Assembly (NCBI RefSeq): GCF_020169415.1
Contig: NZ_JAIULG010000002.1
Location: 186,001-250,000 of the forward strand
Origin: Tsukamurella sp. M9C
Lineage (GTDB): Bacteria > Actinomycetota > Actinomycetes > Mycobacteriales > Mycobacteriaceae
Direction: 5' to 3'
DNA length: 64,000 bases
In this document: one piece after another, positions 1 through 13,183 of the stretch
Layout of the letters: each line of letters starts with the position of its first letter
Numbering within the stretch: the first letter of the stretch is position 1
Notes under the pieces: generated by a model
What the model saw: only the letters and a program-made list of their open reading frames with translations
Told to the model about the DNA's origin: nothing
Databases searched by the model: none
Made by a program: the position numbers and the translations under genes

Positions 1-253
1 GGTCGCGGCGGCGGTCGTCACCACGACGGGAGTACCGCTGCGGCTGATCTCCGGCATCGTCGCGACCGTCGCGGGGCTCGGGATCACCGGCCTCGCCGGC
101 TACGACCTCGCGAACGTCGTGAAGCTGACGTCGACGTACTCGTCGATGGTCGACGTCTCGGCCGGCATCGGCCTCTACCTGACCCTGCTCGCGGGCATCG
201 CGATGCTCGGGTTGGGCATCGCGACCCTCGTCCCGGCGCTGACGAAGCGCTAG
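1..253 (+). CDS. C-terminal part of a membrane protein
   Basis: An open frame enters from the left edge (codons start at base 2) and stops at TAG 251-253. The visible 83 residues contain two hydrophobic stretches (around residues 12-35 and 56-80) separated by a polar segment with KLTSTYSS, and end in TLVPALTKR. This looks like the last two membrane helices of a small actinobacterial membrane protein. The family cannot be named from this fragment. Its stop codon shares the palindrome CTAG with the stop of the convergent TetR gene, so the two genes overlap tail to tail by 4 bases. Confidence 0.6.
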   Translation, partial: VAAAVVTTTGVPLRLISGIVATVAGLGITGLAGYDLANVVKLTSTYSSMVDVSAGIGLYLTLLAGIAMLGLGIATLVPALTKR

Positions 254-813
254 GGACGCCGCACGCTCTCCTCGACCAGGTCGAGCACCGCCTCGAGGCC
301 CGCCGTCGGCCGGCCCGAGGCGAGGTGGGTGACTAGCCCGTCGAGCACGAGGTCGAGGTAGCTGAGGATGACGTCGGTCGGCAGGTCGTCGCGCAGCCGG
401 CCGCGCTGCTTCTGCCGCTCCAGGCGGCGCAGCGTGGCCTCGGTGAGCTCGGCGCTGCGCTCGGTCCACTCGGCGCGGAAGTCGCCGTCGTTCTTCAGCC
501 GGCGCGCGATCTCCAGCCGGGTGCCCAGCCAGTCGAAGCGCTCCGGATGGCTGAGCATGTCGCGCATGACCTGCACGAGGCCCTCTTCCGCGGCGATGTC
601 GGCCATCCGCTCGGCGTCCTCGCGGGCGAGCGCCAGGAACAGCGCGTCCTTGTCGCGGAAGTGGTGGAAGATCGCGCCGCGCGAGAGGTCTGTGGCGGCC
701 TCGAGCCGGCGGACGGTGGCCCCGTCGTAGCCGTACTCGGCGAAGCAGGTCCGCGCACCGTCGAGGATCTGGCGGCGCCGCGCGGCGAGGTGATCATCGC
801 TCACCTTGGGCAT
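250..813 (-). CDS. acnR: AcnR, TetR-family repressor of aconitase
   Basis: The product has 187 residues with an N-terminal TetR helix-turn-helix: RRQILDGARTCFAEYGYDGATVRRL, then LSRGAIFHHFRDKDALF. Length and position directly downstream of acn match AcnR of Corynebacterium glutamicum (188 residues) and Rv1474c, which repress the aconitase gene. ATG at 813 is preceded by AGGAG. The predicted target, an imperfect palindrome, lies at 3803-3820 upstream of acn. The 107-base gap to acn holds a strong hairpin, so acn and acnR may be partly uncoupled. Confidence 0.9.
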   Translation of the reverse strand: MPKVSDDHLAARRRQILDGARTCFAEYGYDGATVRRLEAATDLSRGAIFHHFRDKDALFLALAREDAERMADIAAEEGLVQVMRDMLSHPERFDWLGTRLEIARRLKNDGDFRAEWTERSAELTEATLRRLERQKQRGRLRDDLPTDVILSYLDLVLDGLVTHLASGRPTAGLEAVLDLVEESVRRP

Positions 814-863
814 GTGGATGCTCCTGATCGAACGGGGACGGTTACTCGTTTGTCCACTACGCG

Positions 864-900
864 GACGGCGGGCCCGGCCGCTGGGGCCGGACCCGCCGTC
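864..900 (-). terminator. strong hairpin between acn and acnR
   Basis: GACGGCGGG (864-872) pairs with CCCGCCGTC (892-900), and inside it CCGGCC (74-79 of the same line, 874-879) pairs with GGCCGG (885-890), leaving one C/A mismatch and a 5-base loop. The 15 pairs are almost all G-C. It lies 20 bases after the acn stop in the direction of acn transcription. No T tract follows, so it is either a U-less terminator or an mRNA-processing/attenuation hairpin ahead of acnR. Confidence 0.55.
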
Positions 901-920
901 ACTGGTCGAGACTGAAGCGA

Positions 921-4555
<3,635 letters not shown>

Positions 4556-4578
4556 CGCACATTCATTCGAAATTCCAG

Positions 4579-4677
4579 CTGTGTAATTAGCAGCGCCTGT
4601 CCGATTCGAATGCCATTCGACGGACGATGATCCGTGCAGGTCAGCGCGGATCTTTCGGTACTCACACCTGTGTAATT
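4579..4677 (+). repeat. direct repeat CTGTGTAATT in the ripA promoter region
   Basis: The 10-mer CTGTGTAATT occurs at 4579-4588 and again at 4668-4677 in the 241-base, unusually AT-rich gap before ripA. Mycobacterial ripA is controlled by the MtrA response regulator, which binds direct repeats; whether this repeat is such a site is inference. The gap also holds a near-palindrome GTGCCGTACGGTAC at 4707-4720. Confidence 0.35.
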
Positions 4678-4796
4678 TGTGAATCTTGTTTTCTATTGTT
4701 GTGAAAGTGCCGTACGGTACGTCTGAAGCCAATGTTGTGCGTGTTGCCCATGCGCACTCATCGGGTCTGAACGAGTCTTGAGTTGAGGGAGACACC

Positions 4797-6284
4797 TTGA
4801 GGCGTACGGCACACCCCGCCACGAATTTCGCTGCGCGGTCGTTGCTCGCGGCAGTCGCCACCGGTTCGCTGGTGGCCGGCTCCGTCGCAGGCGCGGGATC
4901 GGTCTTCGCCGAGCCCAACGGCCCCGACGCGAATCCCGCCAACGTCGTCGCCGCGCTCGTCGACCGCATCGCCCAGACCGACCAGCGCATCGCGGACCTC
5001 CGCGGCGACGTCGCGACGAAGCGGCAGTCCGTCAACCGCGCCGTCGTCGACCTGCAGTCCGCCCGCGACGCCGCCACCGCGGCGACCGGCGCGATCAAGG
5101 TCTCCGACACCGCGGTCGCGGACTCCGACGCCAAGATCAAGACCGCCCAGGACGCCTTCGACCAGGTGGTCCGTGCCGCGTACGCCCAGGGCAACAGTGC
5201 CGGCGCCCTCGTGAACACGCTCGGCGGGAACGACCCGGGCGATGCCGTCGACCGCGCGACCACGCTGCGGATCGTCGCCGACAAGCAGAAGGTCGCGCTC
5301 GGCGACCTCCGGGCCGCGAAGACCCGCGCCGAGGCCTCCCGTACCGCCGCCCGCGCGGCCAAGGTCCAGGCCGACGCCGCCACGGCCGCCGCGGCCGAGC
5401 GGAAGACGACGGCCGAGGACTCCATCACGCAGACCGTCGCCGCCCTGACGACGCAGCAGCAGGAGCAGACCACGCTCAGCACCCAGCGCGAGCTGGCACA
5501 GCGCGCCCTCGAGCAGGCCAAGCGCGCCGAGGACCGTGCGGCGCAGCAGAAGATCTACGCGCAGTACGTCGTCGACGAGCAGCAGACCCAGCAGATCGCG
5601 GCCCCCGCCGCGCCCGCCGACCAGGCCGCCGCTCCGGCGGCGCAGGCGGCCGCCCCGGCGGCCCCCGCTGCGCAGGCCGGCACCGTCGACACCGCGGATC
5701 CGCTCGCCGCGGCCCGGACCTTCGCCCAGGGCATCGTCGGCCAGGCGTCGTCGCTGTTCAGCAACCCGTTCGGCGCCGTCACCGGCCAGTCCGGCGCTGC
5801 ACAGCAGCCCACCGCCCCGGCCTCGCAGGCGGTGCCCGGCGTCGGGAGCATGAGCGGCGCGCAGATGATCGAGACCGTCATCCAGCGCGGCATGTCCGTC
5901 ATCGGCGTGCAGTACGCCTGGGGCGGCGGTAACGCCTGGGGCGCGACCAAGGGCGTCCGCGACGGCGGCGTCGCCGACAGCTACGGCGACTTCAACCGCA
6001 TCGGCTTCGACTGCTCGGGCCTGATGGCCTACATGTACGCCGCGGTCGGGATCGCGCTGCCCAAGTACTCGGGCTACCAGTACACGACGGGCAACAAGGT
6101 GCCGATCAGCCAGCTCAAGCGCGGCGACATGGTCTTCCGCGGCCCCGGCGGCACCCAGCACGTGGCGATGTACCTCGGCAACAACCAGATCCTCGAGTCG
6201 CCCCAGTCCGGCGGCGCGGTGCGGATCGCCCCCTTCGACGCCTCGACGTTCCTCTCGCAGGGCGTCCGCGTGATCAACAGCTGA
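4797..6284 (+). CDS. ripA: RipA-like NlpC/P60 peptidoglycan endopeptidase
   Basis: Secreted D,L-endopeptidase that cuts peptidoglycan stem peptides during cell separation. TTG 4797 is the start, with AGGGAG six bases upstream. The 495 residues show a signal peptide (about 1-38, ending SVFA), a long coiled coil (about 45-250), an Ala/Pro/Gln-rich linker (about 255-345) and a C-terminal NlpC/P60 domain. Catalytic Cys406 (FDCSGL), His455 (QHVAMY) and Glu467 have the same spacing (49 and 12) as Cys383, His432 and Glu444 of M. tuberculosis RipA. The second endopeptidase gene found next to it in mycobacteria (ripB) is absent; MoxR follows directly. Confidence 0.93.
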   Translation: MRRTAHPATNFAARSLLAAVATGSLVAGSVAGAGSVFAEPNGPDANPANVVAALVDRIAQTDQRIADLRGDVATKRQSVNRAVVDLQSARDAATAATGAIKVSDTAVADSDAKIKTAQDAFDQVVRAAYAQGNSAGALVNTLGGNDPGDAVDRATTLRIVADKQKVALGDLRAAKTRAEASRTAARAAKVQADAATAAAAERKTTAEDSITQTVAALTTQQQEQTTLSTQRELAQRALEQAKRAEDRAAQQKIYAQYVVDEQQTQQIAAPAAPADQAAAPAAQAAAPAAPAAQAGTVDTADPLAAARTFAQGIVGQASSLFSNPFGAVTGQSGAAQQPTAPASQAVPGVGSMSGAQMIETVIQRGMSVIGVQYAWGGGNAWGATKGVRDGGVADSYGDFNRIGFDCSGLMAYMYAAVGIALPKYSGYQYTTGNKVPISQLKRGDMVFRGPGGTQHVAMYLGNNQILESPQSGGAVRIAPFDASTFLSQGVRVINS

Positions 6285-6313
6285 CCGCGCGCGATTCAGT
6301 ACGCTCGTGGGAA

Positions 6314-6330
6314 CGGGCCGCCGCGGCCCG
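6314..6330 (+). other. GC hairpin between ripA and moxR
   Basis: CGGGCC (6314-6319) can pair with GGCCCG (6325-6330) over a 5-base loop, followed by another GGGCCC/GGGCC-rich stretch. It lies in the 99-base gap after ripA. No T run follows, so a terminator role is uncertain. Confidence 0.3.
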
Positions 6331-6383
6331 GGATCGGACGGGCCCGCACGGGCCGGGGGAACGACGACGAAGGGGACTATTGC

Positions 6384-7454
6384 GTGACGCACTCACAGGG
6401 GCAGGACATCGCGTCGAGCGATGAGGTCAAGCTGCTGGAGCGGGCGGTCTACGAGGTCAAGCGCGTGATCGTGGGCCAGGACCAGCTCGTCGAGCGGATC
6501 CTGGTGGGCATGCTCGCCAAGGGCCACGTCCTCCTCGAGGGCGTCCCCGGCGTCGCCAAGACCCTCGCGGTCGAGACCTTCGCCACCGTCGTCGGCGGCT
6601 CGTTCTCCCGCATCCAGTTCACGCCGGACCTGGTCCCCTCCGACCTCGTCGGTACCCGCATCTACCGGCAGGGCAAGGAGCAGTTCGACACCGAGATCGG
6701 ACCGGTCTCCGCGAACTTCCTGCTCGCCGACGAGATCAACCGCGCCCCCGCGAAGGTCCAGTCCGCGCTGCTCGAGGTCATGGCCGAGCGCAAGGTCTCC
6801 ATCGGCGGCAAGACCTACCCGATGCCCGATCCCTTCCTCGTGCTCGCGACGCAGAACCCCATCGAGAACGAGGGCGTCTACCCCCTGCCCGAGGCCCAGC
6901 GTGACCGCTTCCTGTTCAAGGTCGTCGTCGGCTACCCCTCCATCGAGGAGGAGCGGGAGATCGTCTACCGCATGGGCACCATCCCGCCCGTGCCCTCGCA
7001 GGTGCTCGACCCGAGCACCGTGATCCGCCTCCAGCGCGCCGCGAGCGAGGTCTTCGTCCACCACGCGCTCGTCGACTACGTCGTCCGCGTCATCGCCGCG
7101 ACCCGCACCCCGCGCGAGTTCGGCCTCGACGACGTGGCCTCCTGGATCACGTACGGCGCCTCGCCCCGCGCCACCCTCGGCATCGTCGCCGCCGCCCGCG
7201 CCCTCGCGCTGCTCCGCGGCCGCGACTACGTCGTCCCCCAGGACGTCGTCGAGATCATCCCGGACGTGCTGCGCCATCGCCTCGTCATGAGCTACGACGC
7301 CCTCGCCGACGAGGTGACCGCCGACCAGGCGATCAACCGCGTGCTGCAGACCGTCGCGCTGCCGCAGGTCGTCGGGCAGCCCGTCCCGCAGCAGGCCGCG
7401 CCGCCGGCGCCCGCCCCGCAGCAGTACGTGCCCGCGCAGCAGCCGCAGGGCTGA
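6384..7454 (+). CDS. moxR1: MoxR-family AAA+ ATPase
   Basis: The 356-residue chaperone-like ATPase has Walker A GVPGVAKT at residues 53-60, Walker B LLADEIN around 114-119 and sensor 1 ATQNP around 155-159, followed by the lid domain and a Pro/Gln-rich tail. GTG 6384 follows AAGGGGA. It corresponds to Rv1479. MoxR proteins work with the downstream DUF58 and VWA proteins, here placed 2 bases and then 1 base apart, presumably in metal or cofactor insertion or envelope protein maturation; the client is not known from the sequence. Confidence 0.92.
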   Translation: MTHSQGQDIASSDEVKLLERAVYEVKRVIVGQDQLVERILVGMLAKGHVLLEGVPGVAKTLAVETFATVVGGSFSRIQFTPDLVPSDLVGTRIYRQGKEQFDTEIGPVSANFLLADEINRAPAKVQSALLEVMAERKVSIGGKTYPMPDPFLVLATQNPIENEGVYPLPEAQRDRFLFKVVVGYPSIEEEREIVYRMGTIPPVPSQVLDPSTVIRLQRAASEVFVHHALVDYVVRVIAATRTPREFGLDDVASWITYGASPRATLGIVAAARALALLRGRDYVVPQDVVEIIPDVLRHRLVMSYDALADEVTADQAINRVLQTVALPQVVGQPVPQQAAPPAPAPQQYVPAQQPQG

Positions 7455-7456
7455 CG

Positions 7457-8428
7457 ATGCCGGCCACACCCCCCGGCACGCCTCCCGGTCCCGGGCCCCG
7501 GCACAGCCCGCTCCCGAGCTTCGCCGGCGGCGAGGTCGACGAGACCCGCATGCAGGCGTCCCTGAAGATGCTCGAACTGCTGGTGCGCCGCCGGCTCGAC
7601 GGCGTCCTCAAGGGCGATCACCAGGGACTGCTCCCCGGACCGGGCTCCGAGCCGGGGGAGTCGCGCCCGTACACGCCCGGCGACGACGTCCGCCTCATGG
7701 ACTGGTCGGTCACCGCCCGCACGACGCACCCGCACGTGCGGCAGATGATCGCCGACCGCGAGCTGCAGACCTGGATCGTGGTCGACCTGTCCGCGTCGAT
7801 GGACTTCGGTTCCACGGGCGGCACGAAGCGCGACCTCGCCGTCGCCGCGTCCGCCGCCGTCGTGCACCTGGTGAGCGGCGCCGCGAACCGCGTCGGCTGC
7901 CTCGTCACCAACGGCGCGCAGCTGGTGCGCGTGCAGCCCAAGTCCGGCCGCGCGCAGCGGCAGAAGGTGCTCAAGGCCATCGCCACCGCGCCCCGCGCCG
8001 TCGAGGGCACCCGCGGCGACCTGCGCATCGCGCTCGACGCCCTGCGCCGGCCCGAACAGCCCCGCGGCCTCGTCGTGGTGATCAGCGACTTCCTCGGCGA
8101 CGTGGACTACGTCCGCGAGCTCCGCGGCATCGCCGCGCGGCACGAGGTGCTCGCCGTGGAGGTCCTCGATCCGCGCGACGTCGAGCTCCCGGCGGTCGGC
8201 GAGATCGCGCTCCGCGACGCCGAGTCCGGCGCCGTGCGCGAACTGACCGTGACCCCCGAGCTGCAGCAGCGGTTCGCCGCGGCGGCGCAGGAGCACCGCA
8301 AGCAGGTGGCGCGCACCCTGCGCGGCGTCGGCGCGCCCGTCCTCGAACTGCGCACCGACCGCGACTGGCTCGCCGACATCGTGCGGTTCGTCGCCGCACG
8401 TCGACGTGGATTGGCTGGTGCTTCCTGA
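7457..8428 (+). CDS. DUF58 domain protein
   Basis: The 323-residue protein carries the DUF58 signature SRPYTPGDDVRLMDWSVTART, followed by a VWA-like fold with IVVDLSASMDFG. It corresponds to Rv1480. It has no membrane helices and starts with a Pro/Gly-rich segment. It sits between the MoxR ATPase and the membrane VWA protein, with 2-base spacing to moxR, so it should be the cytosolic partner of that complex. Specific function unknown. Confidence 0.88.
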   Translation: MPATPPGTPPGPGPRHSPLPSFAGGEVDETRMQASLKMLELLVRRRLDGVLKGDHQGLLPGPGSEPGESRPYTPGDDVRLMDWSVTARTTHPHVRQMIADRELQTWIVVDLSASMDFGSTGGTKRDLAVAASAAVVHLVSGAANRVGCLVTNGAQLVRVQPKSGRAQRQKVLKAIATAPRAVEGTRGDLRIALDALRRPEQPRGLVVVISDFLGDVDYVRELRGIAARHEVLAVEVLDPRDVELPAVGEIALRDAESGAVRELTVTPELQQRFAAAAQEHRKQVARTLRGVGAPVLELRTDRDWLADIVRFVAARRRGLAGAS

Positions 8429-8429
8429 C

Positions 8430-9413
8430 ATGGGCGGATTGACCTCGCTCGCCACCCCGATCTGGCTGCTCGGCATCCTCGTCGTGCTCGCCATCCTGGC
8501 GGGGTACGTCTACAACGAGCGGCGGCGCAGCAAGCGCGCGCTGAAGTTCGCGAACATGTCGGTGCTCGACTCCGTGGCCCCGCCCGGGCCCAACCGGTGG
8601 CGGCACGTGCCCATCGCGCTGCTGAGCATCGGCCTGATCCTGCTCATGATCGCGCTGTCCGGGCCGCAGGCGATGCGCAAGGTGCCGCGGAGCAAGGCCA
8701 CTGTCGTGCTCGTCGTCGACGTCTCCCTGTCGATGAAGGCCACCGATGTCAGCCCCAACCGCCTCGACGCTGCCAAGGAGGCGGCGAAGAAGTTCGTCGG
8801 CGAGCTGCCGCAGGGCATGAACCTCGGGATCGTCTCCTACGCCGGCACCGCGCAGCTGCTCGTCTCGCCGACCCCGGACCGCTCGCTCGCGACGAACGCG
8901 ATCGATCACCTCGACCTGGCCCAGCGCACCGCGACGGGCGAGGGCATCTACGCGGCGATCCAGTCGATCAAGAACATCCGGGACGTGCTGGGCGGCAAGG
9001 ACGCCGCGCCGCCCGCCCGGATCATCCTCGAGTCCGACGGCAAGCAGACGGTGCCCACCGACCTCGACGACCCGCGCGGCGGTTTCACCGCCGCCCGCAA
9101 GGCCAAGGAGGAGGGGATCCCCATCTCCACCATCTCCTTCGGCACGCCGAACGGCACCGTCGACATCGAGGGACAGAACATCCCCGTCCCCGTCGACGAC
9201 GACTCGCTCCGGAAGATCGCCGAGCTCTCCGGGGGCAACTTCTTCTCGGCGTCCTCGCTGAGCGACCTCAATGAGGCCTACGGCACCCTGCGCGACGAGA
9301 TCGGGTGGGAGATGCAGAAGGGTGACAACTCGCGGATCTGGGTGCTGTGGGGCACGGGCCTGCTGGTGCTCGGCGCCGCGGGCGCAGTGCTGTTCAACCG
9401 GCGTCTGCCGTGA
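8430..9413 (+). CDS. membrane VWA-domain protein (BatA/Rv1481-like)
   Basis: The 327-residue protein has two N-terminal membrane helices (WLLGILVVLAILAGYVY and PIALLSIGLILLMIAL), a VWA domain whose MIDAS starts DVSLSMKATD, and a C-terminal helix (GTGLLVLGAAGAVLF). ATG 8430 is taken as start because it begins right after the DUF58 stop; a GTG at 8406 would overlap that gene by 23 bases. It matches Rv1481 closely in domain order and length. Third member of the moxR operon; probably a metal-dependent adhesion-type scaffold at the membrane. Confidence 0.9.
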   Translation: MGGLTSLATPIWLLGILVVLAILAGYVYNERRRSKRALKFANMSVLDSVAPPGPNRWRHVPIALLSIGLILLMIALSGPQAMRKVPRSKATVVLVVDVSLSMKATDVSPNRLDAAKEAAKKFVGELPQGMNLGIVSYAGTAQLLVSPTPDRSLATNAIDHLDLAQRTATGEGIYAAIQSIKNIRDVLGGKDAAPPARIILESDGKQTVPTDLDDPRGGFTAARKAKEEGIPISTISFGTPNGTVDIEGQNIPVPVDDDSLRKIAELSGGNFFSASSLSDLNEAYGTLRDEIGWEMQKGDNSRIWVLWGTGLLVLGAAGAVLFNRRLP

Positions 9414-10226
<813 letters not shown>

Positions 10227-10308
10227 GCCCGAGACAACAGGCCACTAGGCGCGACCGCGCACCGTCGAACCAGCCACGCAGCACGAACACACTGAAGGAG
10301 GCACGTCC

Positions 10309-11151
10309 GTGACCGGACTGCTCGAAGGCAAGACCATCCTCATCACCGGCATCATCACCGATGCCTCCATCGCCTTCTCGGCCGCCAAGGTGGCCCAGGA
10401 GCAGGGCGCCAAGGTGATCATCACCGGCATCCCGGACCGGCTCCGCCTGATCGACCGCATCGCCAAGCGTCTCCCGCAGGAGGTGCCGCCGGCGATCCCG
10501 CTCGACATCACCGACGAGGAGTACCTCGGCACGCTGGCCGACAAGGTCCGCGAGCTCGCGCCCGAGGGCATCGACGGCGTGCTGCACTCCATCGCCTTCG
10601 CGCCCCGCACCCTCATGGGTCCCGACGCCGTGCCCTTCCTCGAGGGCCCCGGCCCCGACGTGGCGAAGTCCTTCGAGATCTCCGCGTGGAGCTACGCCTC
10701 GCTGGCCCGCGCCGTGCTGCCCGTCATGAACGAGGGCGGCTCCATCGTGGGCATGGACTTCGATCCCCGCACCGCGATGCCCGACTACAACTGGATGGGC
10801 GTGCAGAAGGCCGCCCTCGAGTCGGTCAACCGCTACGTCGCCCGTGAGGTCGGCTACGCCAAGAAGATCCGCTCCAACCTGGTGGCCGCCGGCCCGATCA
10901 AGACCCTGGCCGCCAAGGCGATCTCGGGCACCGCGACCGACGACGCCAAGAAGCTCAACATGCTCAATCAGTACTGGGACGGCGCCTCGCCCATCGGCTG
11001 GAACGTCGACGACCCGGAGGTCGTGGGCAAGAGCATCTGCGCGCTGCTCTCGGATTGGCTGCCCGGCACCACCGGCTCCATCGTCTACGTCGACGGCGGC
11101 GCCAGCCACAACACCTGGTTCCCCGAGGAAATGATCAACGCGCAGTCGTGA
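10309..11151 (+). CDS. inhA: enoyl-ACP reductase, FAS-II
   Basis: NADH-dependent enoyl-ACP reductase, the isoniazid target. The 280 residues start [23 protein letters not shown] (Rossmann fold). Ser94 in VLHSIAF is at the same number as the mycobacterial Ser94 of the NADH pocket, and Tyr160 and Lys167 ([14 protein letters not shown]) correspond to Tyr158 and Lys165, displaced by a two-residue insertion. GTG 10309 follows a near-perfect GAAGGAGG. It ends overlapping hemH by four bases (GTGA). Confidence 0.97.
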   Translation: MTGLLEGKTILITGIITDASIAFSAAKVAQEQGAKVIITGIPDRLRLIDRIAKRLPQEVPPAIPLDITDEEYLGTLADKVRELAPEGIDGVLHSIAFAPRTLMGPDAVPFLEGPGPDVAKSFEISAWSYASLARAVLPVMNEGGSIVGMDFDPRTAMPDYNWMGVQKAALESVNRYVAREVGYAKKIRSNLVAAGPIKTLAAKAISGTATDDAKKLNMLNQYWDGASPIGWNVDDPEVVGKSICALLSDWLPGTTGSIVYVDGGASHNTWFPEEMINAQS

Positions 11152-12161
11152 CCCACGATGCGCTGCTCGTGCTCTCCTTCGGTGGGCCCGAGCACCCCGA
11201 CCACGTACGGCCGTTCCTCGAGAACGTCGTGCGTGGTCGTGGCGTACCACCCGAGCGCCTGGACGCCGTCGAACAGCACTACCAGCGGTTCGGCGGCGTC
11301 TCGCCGATCAACGAGCAGAACCGTGCGCTGATCGCGGCCGTATCGGAGGAGTTCGACCGCCGGGGCCGGGCGCTGCCGGTCTACTTCGGGAATCGGAACT
11401 GGCATCCGATGGTCGAGGACACCGTGCGGCGGATGAAGGACGACGGCGTGCGCGACGCGCTCGTCTTCGCCACCTCCGCCTGGGGCGGCTTCTCGGGTTG
11501 CCGGCAGTACGACGAGGACATCGCCCGCGCCCTCGCGGCCGTGGGACCCGGCGCGCCGCGGCTGACCAAGCTGCCGCAGTTCCACGATCACGAGCTGTTC
11601 CTGGACTGCTTCGCCGACGCGGCGCAGGCCGCCCTGGCGACGGTGCCCTTCGGCTCGCGCCTGGTGTTCACGGCGCACTCGATCCCGGAGGCCGCGGACG
11701 TGAACGCGGGCCCGCCCGGGGTGTCCAACCTCTACTCGCGACAGGTCCGGGACGCGGCCGCGAACGTCGCCGCCCGGCTGGGGATGGATCACGACGTGGT
11801 CTGGCAGTCCCGTTCCGGCCCGCCGCAGGTGCCGTGGCTCGAGCCCGACATCTGCGACCACATCCAGGCGCTGTGGGACGAGCGGGTGCCCGGCGTCGCG
11901 GTCGTGCCCATCGGCTTCATCTCCGACCACCTCGAGGTGATCTGGGACCTCGACACCGAGGCGCGCGATCTCGCGGGGGAGTTGGGCATGCCCTTCGCCC
12001 GCGCCGCGACCCCGATCCACGATCCGCGGTTCGCGGCGATGGTCGCCGACCTCGTCGACGATGCGGATGCGGGCAGGTCCAGCGGGCTCGGCGTCAGCGT
12101 CGACGGCGCCGCGTGCGTCGAGGGCTGCTGCCCGGCAGTGCGGCGCCCGGTTCGCACCTGA
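11148..12161 (+). CDS. hemH: ferrochelatase (coproporphyrin type)
   Basis: Inserts iron into the porphyrin ring; actinobacterial members act on coproporphyrin III (CpfC) in the coproporphyrin-dependent haem pathway. The 337 residues begin [20 protein letters not shown] and include VFTAHSIP with the family histidine, and [15 protein letters not shown]. The C-terminus has the cysteine set ACVEGCCPA, fitting the [2Fe-2S] cluster reported for mycobacterial ferrochelatase. GTG 11148 overlaps the inhA stop, so translation is coupled. It corresponds to Rv1485. Confidence 0.94.
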   Translation: MTHDALLVLSFGGPEHPDHVRPFLENVVRGRGVPPERLDAVEQHYQRFGGVSPINEQNRALIAAVSEEFDRRGRALPVYFGNRNWHPMVEDTVRRMKDDGVRDALVFATSAWGGFSGCRQYDEDIARALAAVGPGAPRLTKLPQFHDHELFLDCFADAAQAALATVPFGSRLVFTAHSIPEAADVNAGPPGVSNLYSRQVRDAAANVAARLGMDHDVVWQSRSGPPQVPWLEPDICDHIQALWDERVPGVAVVPIGFISDHLEVIWDLDTEARDLAGELGMPFARAATPIHDPRFAAMVADLVDDADAGRSSGLGVSVDGAACVEGCCPAVRRPVRT

Positions 12162-12226
12162 AACCCGCGCTCAGCTGATCCGCGGCGCAGTATTTCGAGC
12201 GTCCCTCATCTGAACGACGGTTTCAG
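12158..12226. repeat. inverted repeat spanning two convergent stop codons
   Basis: CTGAAACC (12158-12165) and GGTTTCAG (12219-12226) are perfect 8-base inverted copies. Each arm contains the stop codon of one of the two convergent genes. The 53-base loop makes a simple terminator unlikely unless folding is assisted; it could still act as a bidirectional end signal. Confidence 0.35.
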
Positions 12227-13005
12227 AATGCTCCGCGCAGTTCGTCGCGGCACACCGCGTTCACGGCGGCCACCCGCGCGGCGCGGACGGTGCGCCACAG
12301 GTCGCGGTAGGCGGCGTCGCCGCCCTGCGCGGAGGCGAGGGTGAGACCGGCGTACGGGTTCTCCGCACCCGCGACCAGCAGGATCGCCTCCACCATCCCG
12401 GCGCTGTCGAGCACGCGGTGCGCCCGCTCGGCGGCACCGAGGGGCAGCCGGTGCGCGCCCAGGTAGCGGGTCAGCTCCATGACGACGCCGCGCGGGTCCG
12501 ACGCGGCGTCGGGCGCGGGCGGCAGGCTGGCCAGCGCGGACGGCGCCTCGCGGACGGCGTCCCGCAGCGCATGCTCGGCGGCGCCGAGGGACACCGGATC
12601 CGGATCGACGAGTGCGGGCTCGTGGAGGAAGGCCTGCCAGCGCATCACATCGGCGGCCTCGGGCGTCGGCACGAGGGCGATCGTGGACGTCGCGCCGTCG
12701 AAGAGCACGACCTCGCCCCGGGCCATCGCCGCTTCCTCCAGGTCGGTGCCCGCGGGGAGGCCCCGCGCATCGCCCGGCGCGGGCAGCAGCAGCCGAACCG
12801 AATGCGGCTCCAGGGCACGGATCTCGGCCAGCAGATCGGGGAGGTCGCCGTCGACCACGGACTGCACCGGCGCCCACTCGCCGAGCGCCTCCAGCAGCTC
12901 GTCCGTGCCCGCCGAGCCCGCCAGCCAGGCCGCAGACCACACCGCGAAGCCCTGGGCGGGCCCCGCGGTGGCGCGGCGGGCGAGGGTGACGACGGGGGAG
13001 CTCAT
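12223..13005 (-). CDS. conserved hypothetical protein (Rv1486c position)
   Basis: The 260-residue, Ala-rich acidic soluble protein has no motif I recognise. Repeated elements such as GEVVLFDGATSTIALVPT and SVRLLLPAPGD suggest an alpha/beta fold. It occupies the position of Rv1486c between hemH and the NfeD gene in mycobacteria. ATG 13005 with AGGA nine bases upstream is preferred over ATG 13011. It converges on hemH. No function is proposed. Confidence 0.6.
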   Translation of the reverse strand: MSSPVVTLARRATAGPAQGFAVWSAAWLAGSAGTDELLEALGEWAPVQSVVDGDLPDLLAEIRALEPHSVRLLLPAPGDARGLPAGTDLEEAAMARGEVVLFDGATSTIALVPTPEAADVMRWQAFLHEPALVDPDPVSLGAAEHALRDAVREAPSALASLPPAPDAASDPRGVVMELTRYLGAHRLPLGAAERAHRVLDSAGMVEAILLVAGAENPYAGLTLASAQGGDAAYRDLWRTVRAARVAAVNAVCRDELRGAF

Positions 13006-13138
13006 GGGCATTCATCCTAGTCGCGGCACCCGCTGGGGTGTGCGCCCCAGCGGCGCGACTCCCGGGATACGGCGTGCCCGCGCCGCTGGAGCCCACATCT
13101 CAGCGCCCACGCCCGCAACGCCGCCATCGCGAGATTTC

Positions 13139-13152
13139 TGAAACATGTTCTA
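13139..13152 (+). promoter_or_regulatory. KstR-type box upstream of the APH/CrtC-like operon
   Basis: TGAAACATGTTCTA fits the KstR consensus TnnAACnnGTTnnA at all eight fixed positions. It lies at -45 to -32 from the predicted leaderless start of the 13184 gene and so covers its -35 region, consistent with repression. Confidence 0.6.
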
Positions 13153-13170
13153 GCAAAGGCCGCGCGGATC

Positions 13171-13176
13171 TACCCT
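13171..13176 (+). promoter_or_regulatory. -10 hexamer (TACCCT) of the 13184 operon
   Basis: TACCCT lies at -13 to -8 before ATG 13184, in line with the other leaderless starts in this window. Confidence 0.5.
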
Positions 13177-13183
13177 GACCGGC

